Positions 59,201 to 64,000 of a DNA stretch of 64,000 nucleotides are shown here, piece by piece. The position numbers were made by a program, and so were the translations under genes. Positions within the stretch are counted from its first letter, which is position 1, and the number at the start of each line of letters is the position of its first letter. Source of the stretch: Gyrodactylus bullatarudis (lineage: Eukaryota > Platyhelminthes > Monogenea > Gyrodactylidea > Gyrodactylidae); NCBI GenBank assembly GCA_012064415.1, contig SSNU01000127.1:111629-175628 (forward strand), given 5' to 3'. The notes beneath the pieces were generated by a model. That model did not search any database. It was given only the letters and a program-made list of their open reading frames with translations, and was not told where the DNA came from.

Positions 59201-62200
59201 GAATCTTCTTAATTTAATCGTCACTGATGCAGCTAAGTACAATACATGTGCAACCAATCATTTAAAAGTATTGTACCCTAAACTGTTCCATGTTACATGC
59301 ACAGCACATTTGCTTCATAACTGTGCGATGAAGGTTAAGGATGCTTATACCAACGTAAATGGACTAATATCATCTGTGAAGGCCCTTGTAGTGAAAAAGC
59401 GACACCATCAAGCCGCTTTTGATAATATTGGTCAACCTCCTTCAGTCGTCTTAACTAGATGGGGAACTTGGTTGAAGGCTGTCAACTACTATGCATGCAA
59501 TTTAGTGGAGGTTGGTACTATTATTTTATCTCTGAGTGGTAAAGGAGAGATAATTTCAAAAGCGAAATCGGCAGTTGAACAGGAATCTTTGCTTCAAGAT
59601 TTGGTTGAAATTAAATACTGTTCAAAGTTGGTTTCAATTATTGAAAAGTTCGAATCACGGCAATGCAAAATGCAGAATGCATACGAAACTCTGATCAACA
59701 TCAACTTTAAATATGATCCCATAAAATTAAAGGAGTATCTAAATAAGAGACTTTCAACAAATGATATATCAACAAGATTTGTGAACAGGCTAATCCTCGA
59801 ATAGACCCATCTGTCTACACTCTCTTGCTTAAAAGCCAGCCAACTAGCTGCGACGTTGAGAGGTCATTTTTTATGATGCCAACGATTGTGAACTGTAGAA
59901 GGAATTTTAAAAGCAATAATTTTGAATTTAATTACATGTTGCACTTTAATAAAAATGTTTAAAAAATTATGATTGTACTACTTATTAGTCGAAAATGAAA
60001 AAAATTATAAATGCATTAAATTGTATTTTTATGAGTTTTAAATGCAAGATTTATTTTTCATAACTGCATATTTTTGAGGCCCTACTAATAATAATAAATA
60101 ATACATGTGGAATGAAATTCTAAATTGATTACAAAAGAATTTTGAAAATAAAGTTGACTGATATGAAGATGGGAATCTATGAAAAAGTCTCGATATTTTC
60201 ATCAATCTTTGGAATCCTAATCATGTTGCTTACATTTACCAATAAAAGAAAAAAATCAGAAAAAAATTCATTTTTATGATAAATACATATGGTAGAACTT
60301 TGAGCTCGAAAAAAGTGTGTGGTCAAAAAAAGATTTTCAGGATCAGAATTGGACAAGAATTCTGAATATCACCATGAAATTTTCGATGATACAAACATTT
60401 TCGAAGGATTTTGAAAAAATCTTCAAAAAATTTGATTTCTTGAAAAAAATATTTGAAATCTTTGTAAAAATCAATGGTTCCCAACTTCATATCACGATTA
60501 GCTTTACATAATGCAGTATACCGCTTACAAGAATTGATATGAATCAATTTTACTGTACCAAAAGGAATTCATAATCTTATTGCCAGTATTGCATAGAAGG
60601 AACACTTGATCTGATTCCACAATGTCCATCTTTAATGATTTAATCTTTGAAATGTTTGAGCCAAATTTACGATGAATCCCAGAACACTCGATGCACAGGA
60701 TAACCCCGAGATTTAAACTGGCCCAATTCGGATCTGGAGTGGGAATTTTCAAATTATCATGTTTTTTATTTATTTTCTGAATGGGCTATACTCAAAAATC
60801 TAAAAGAATTTAATTCCTCTAAAGTAATAGTTCAACTGATAACTGTGGGGAACTTTTATTCTCCGAAAGATGGAGCTAAAATCATTCATTTAGGATTGAT
60901 CGATTCACACTCATAAAGAATTCAAAGTTGAGAAAAATAACAACACAGTGATATATTTAGATATCTGTATAATTCAATTCATGTAATTTCCATTCACGGG
61001 GCTACATTGAAGATAAATCTTTTCTGATTTGCTCTTATTTTTAACAGAGAATCTAGAAACTCTGAGTGTTTAACGAATCCCTGCAAAATTTCAATTGTTT
61101 TCAGGGAGCTTCTAGACTAACATGAGTTTCCAAATTACCAGTAAGACACAAAACGTCTGAAATACCGAGGAATTGCCATAACTAAGTAACATCTTTTTCA
61201 CTAATTTTATTATTACTAAACCCCATTTGAAATTTGAATAGCATGTTAGATGGCTAGAGAACTGCTCAACTCCTTTTAAAATACTCCAACATTTCTGGAA
61301 GAGAAGGTAGCGTATTTGGATATAATAAATATAAAATTAATTTACCCGAATTTGAAGGTATGGCATAGTGGATAGAGAACCCACTTCTTATACTTCTTGT
61401 ATTATTATTTCACGGGGTCAAGTATTTTTGAGAATTTCTATCTCTGTTCTATAGGCATATTATCTCACCTTGAACTCCACAATCAGCACAAATGTTATTC
61501 CCTGGTAAATTTATAATTTTATGAATCATTTTGTCGTCTAGCTTGTTGCCAAGCTGGGAATCGAATACTCGGATGGTCTTATTTGTCATTGAAAACTAAA
61601 AAAAATATTATACTTTTTCGATATTTCATAAATAGGATTGAAAGAAAGAGGTATAGATTCTATTATAAAAGATTTTAAAAATTCTCAAGTCGTAAAAGTG
61701 ATTGAAATGATTAGAATGAAAATGGCTTAGCTAGTAGTAGTATTGGAAAGCACTGCAAAACTCAAGAAACTCAGTGAAATAAATGGATTGAGACATTAAA
61801 TTTAGCCAACAGTAATACTCACTAAATCAAATCTTAATCCCGTTCGGTTGCGCTGAATATAGCCTTCACTATCTCTCTTTGTAACAAGCTACCGTAAAAA
61901 ACTCATGCTTCCATCGCCTACAATCAATATTTTAGGGGGATGGTTTGAAAGTAAACTGGCAGAAAAAGCAAGTCACAGATTTATACATAGATAGTACGGT
62001 AATACAAAATATTTTTTCCCGGACAACTTTTTAGGTGATTTTTAAAATTAGACGCTTTTACACAGAAAAGAAGATTTTTATAAATTAAATTCAAAAATTT
62101 CTATCAGAATAATTACCAAAGGTTGCTCAAAAAACGTGAATTTTATCGTAGTAAAATTCATTCGAAATTGATTGGCGTGGATTTAAAAATTGTATTTTTC

Positions 62201-63922
62201 AAAGGAAATTTTGTAAACCTAGTTGACATAAAAATGAGAATTTACTTTTTTTACAAAAGACTCAATATTTTTCTTCGAAAAGCCAGGAAAAATTAATTTT
62301 TACAATTCCATAATAAAATAAGCTAATTGTGGAAATTAAAAATAAAATCTGATAAAATTCAATCTGACATAAGTTAGGCCGTTTTTAGAATATCAAAAAT
62401 GCACCATATATCCACTTTTTCAACCTTTTGATCTCAAAAATTTTCATTCGGTGTACTTGTAAGTAGTTCGTGTAAGATATTTGTTGTAAATTTGCCATAA
62501 AGTATTAAAATAATACCTTAAATTGAAAAATAATAGATCTTAATAAATTATTTTTAGGTATTATTTTTTGAGGCTCTAGTGATAATCATTAAACTAAAAT
62601 TTTTCTATTTCCCACAATAATAACGAATTTCTGTGAATTTCTGCAGACAAATTCGAATTCTTTGTGTAATGATGATCTCGAATATTTGCATTTAACTGCT
62701 TTAAATCTCTTAAATCGATACAATTTTTGAGTTCAAAAGGTTGAAAAAGTGGATATATGGTGCATTTTTGATATTCTAAAAACGGCCTAACTTATGTCAG
62801 ATTGAATTTTATCAGATTTTATTTTTAATTTCCATAATTAGCTTATTTTATTATGGAATTGTAAAAATTAATTTTTCCTGGCTTTTCATCTTCCATTTGA
62901 GAAATTTTTGTTGGATTGTCTTCGGTTTCGCTGGCTTTTTAAGTATTGACCTTTTTTAAAGGATCCTCTTTAATATCCAGATTCTGAACAATTTCGATTC
63001 CTTTCCTTGATGAAGGTTTACGATTCTCCATTTCTTTGAAGATTTTCACAATAGTATTTAATAGCTTCAATCCATGTACACCATTTTGTAGTAAATGGAG
63101 TTGGATGCCTTTTCAAATCTGAGAAGAGATCTCTAAGTGATTTATTTATAATGGTGGCTGCCCTAACAGAGCCTAGATAAGAAATTAAGATAAAATGGAA
63201 AACCGAGTCGAAAGAGGACACAAAAGGATAGGAAAAAGTGAAAACTATAGATTGAAATCGCAAAATTATCTAAACTAAAAGGTGTAGAGAATTAATTTTT
63301 TGATATTAAAACACAATTGATAAGTATAAGTTTACACTTGAATGAATTTAAACACGAAATTTGTTTACTTTTTTAAATTAGCCTTTTTTGGAACAATCAT
63401 TTAAATTTTATTAAATAGTTTTGGAATTGAAAGATTATAGAAAGAGGATTCAATATTTTGATGTAAAATCAAGCCATTTCGAGAATTAAGACTACGATCT
63501 ATTGGAAACCTAAAGACCCGCGTCGATTTTTTCTCATAAGACAATTTTCATCTACCTCTAATAAGTATGTCAAAATTCGAAAAATTCGCAAATTTTCCAC
63601 CCTAGTCATTATTAATGACAATCAATGACTCACGACGCTGTATTCTGATTCAGAATATTTTCTTGACATTGGATATTGAGTTCGACGATGCTCCATGTTG
63701 ATAGCTGATTGAATTCCTTCATTGATAGCACGAATCCATTCTTTTTTTTCTTGCAAGTCAGCTGCAACGAATTCCCACTTGGTTCTCTTTGAGTCACTAA
63801 AGCCAAATCGTAGAGTTCGATCGTCTTGATTTAAAATTTTGCAATTAAAAATTAGTTTTATCGGATAAAATGAAATAATTTACATTTTATTTTCCTCCGA
63901 ATCATCTTGAATCCTCGTTTTG
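56287..63922 (-). CDS. PH-ArfGAP protein (AGAP/ACAP type), 5' end not found, at least six exons
   Basis: Exons found are 63922-63884, 63824-63634, 61888-61823, 61595-61469, 60733-60529 and 56572-56287, with all phases (1, 0, 0, 1, 2) consistent. The first two encode the end of a PH domain (RTLRFGFSDSKRTKWEF, EKKEWIRAINEGIQSAIN). The ArfGAP domain has CADC, 16 residues, CIEC, 4 residues and the catalytic arginine (NLGVILCIECSGIHRK), so the C4 zinc finger and arginine finger are intact. The last exon gives the closing ArfGAP helix (PFEERATHFRNKYINKLFI) and ends about 75 residues later. Such proteins stimulate GTP hydrolysis by Arf at endosomes or Golgi. Unlike known AGAP and ACAP proteins no ankyrin repeats follow. 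The 3.96-kb last intron holds the nested MULE and hAT. The two most upstream exons are the least certain. Confidence 0.78.
57641..58253 (+). mobile_element. Mutator-like element (613 bp), with SWIM finger relic; target duplication split by a hAT element
   Basis: The ends GGGTTAATTCCAAAATTCACC (57641) and TTTGGAATTAACCC (58253) match the family. The left 9-bp duplication is TAATAATAA (57632-57640). The right one begins TAATAAT at 58254-58260 and is completed by AA at 60093-60094, after the hAT insertion. The plus-strand relic includes FATPKEDLFYVSQDRNSEIR and a region reading CSCSFAK followed, after a one-base shift, by NGYPCKHL. That is the CxC...CxH pattern of the SWIM zinc finger found in MULE transposases. 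It continues ENLKKSELAGYKKNVEQHVK. Non-autonomous. Confidence 0.88.
58261..60084 (+). mobile_element. hAT transposon inserted in the MULE target duplication
   Basis: Ends are TAAGGCCTCAAAA on the left and TTTTTGAGGCCCTA on the right. They are flanked by perfect 8-bp target duplications CTAATAAT (58253-58260 and 60085-60092), the hallmark length of hAT elements. It encodes a broken hAT transposase. The insertion lies in the right-hand target duplication of the MULE at 57641-58253, so the MULE came first. Confidence 0.9.
58644..59962 (+). pseudogene. hAT transposase, CGGBP1-like subgroup, with frameshifts
   Basis: Start is MVKRRELTSHTALKYKRMF. A BED/C2H2-like zinc finger follows (LKCKLC, then in a shifted frame VDQHLKTQKHKKAQ). 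A stop then follows IEMLLKIGLPT, and a frame change leads into the core (NFFMIADESEING, IVTDAAKYN, VTCTAHLLHNC, TRWGTWLKAVNYY). The C-terminal dimerisation motif SCDVERSFFMM is in yet another frame after the stop at about 59804. There are at least three frameshifts plus a stop, so it is inactive. The order of domains is normal for hAT transposases. Confidence 0.85.
61357..61430 (+). repeat. Possible tRNA-derived SINE fragment
   Basis: GGTATGGCATAGTGGATAGA resembles an A-box-bearing tRNA-SINE head like those at 22724 and 22964. The B box is only vaguely represented (GGGGTCAAGTA), so this is weak. Confidence 0.3.
62275..62890. repeat. Large foldback repeat (arms about 170 bp) with an inserted second repeat
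   Basis: 62275-62450 is the inverted complement of about 62715-62890. Shared inverted words include GCACCATATATCCACTTTTT, CAATCTGACATAAGTTAGGC and CCAGGAAAAATTAATTTTTA. Between the arms lie the 140-bp dispersed repeat (62455-62582) and sequence resembling one side of the family at 38.06-38.40 kb. The structure lies in the intron between PH and ArfGAP exons. Confidence 0.75.
62455..62582 (+). repeat. Dispersed repeat of about 140 bp, copy 2
   Basis: Same family as 53393-53538. It is inserted between the arms of the foldback repeat. Confidence 0.65.
63018..63263 (-). pseudogene. Second hAT transposase fragment
   Basis: The minus-strand frame includes HPTPFTTKWCTWIEAIKYYC, matching TRWGTWLKAVNYY of the hAT core at 59.45 kb but clearly diverged from it, so it is another hAT family. 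There are no terminal repeats nearby. It lies in an intron of the ArfGAP gene. Confidence 0.6.
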
Positions 63923-64000
63923 CTACAAAAAAATCTTTTACGAATACTAATTTTTGACAAAATGCCATCAAATAAATAAAAATGTATCTATTTTTATTAG

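Overview
This window is AT-rich nuclear DNA from an animal, most likely an invertebrate. Genes are interrupted by short GT-AG introns (38-90 bp are common), and a very high load of mobile elements surrounds them. The gene set (IK/RED splicing factor, an outer-dynein-arm docking protein, a TIKI Wnt protease, a PHF7/G2E3-like zinc-finger protein, a glucuronyltransferase-like protein, a PH-ArfGAP protein) is metazoan. The abundant Penelope-like, hAT, Mutator-like and tRNA-SINE remnants fit an arthropod such as a copepod, but species-level placement is inference only. All exon models below were built by hand, by reading splice sites and checking that intron phases agree.

Layout. 1-5.4 kb: remnants of Penelope-like elements (PLEs), a non-LTR reverse transcriptase and a Mutator-like element (MULE). 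5.38-11.49 kb: a giant, apparently perfect palindrome with arms of about 3.03 kb around a 40-bp spacer; its axis sits in a 60-bp TTAA-flanked mini-element. 10.75-16.16 kb: IK/RED (minus strand) and ODAD1/CCDC63-like (plus strand), head to head with 103 bp between them. The palindrome's right arm holds the real last exon of IK/RED and its left arm holds an orphan copy. 19.8-22.7 kb: a decayed DNA transposon with long terminal inverted repeats, followed by two tRNA-SINEs. 24.6-35.9 kb: retroelement fragments, a hammerhead-ribozyme-like motif, a MULE with target-site duplication, and a PLE with an intact RT-GIY-YIG reading frame. 37.8-45.1 kb: TIKI (minus). 46.9-53.8 kb: three plus-strand genes (a coiled-coil protein, the PHF7-like gene and the glucuronyltransferase-like gene). 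54.9 kb: a candidate secreted-protein exon. 56.3 kb to beyond 63.9 kb: a PH-ArfGAP gene (minus) whose introns contain a MULE interrupted by a hAT element, foldback repeats and a second hAT fragment.

Most notable: (1) the PHF7-like gene, whose C-terminal tail is split over a run of very small exons that all begin and end in phase 2, so each can be skipped without a frameshift; (2) the giant palindrome centred on a TTAA mini-element; (3) a family of roughly 610-660 bp elements with GGGTTAATTCC ends, 9-bp target duplications and relics of a SWIM zinc finger, one placed 28 bp from the IK/RED 3' splice site and another split in its target duplication by a hAT element; (4) a B3GAT-family protein in which the metal-binding acidic triad is replaced. 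No prokaryotic features, CRISPR arrays, rRNA genes or confident tRNA genes were seen.
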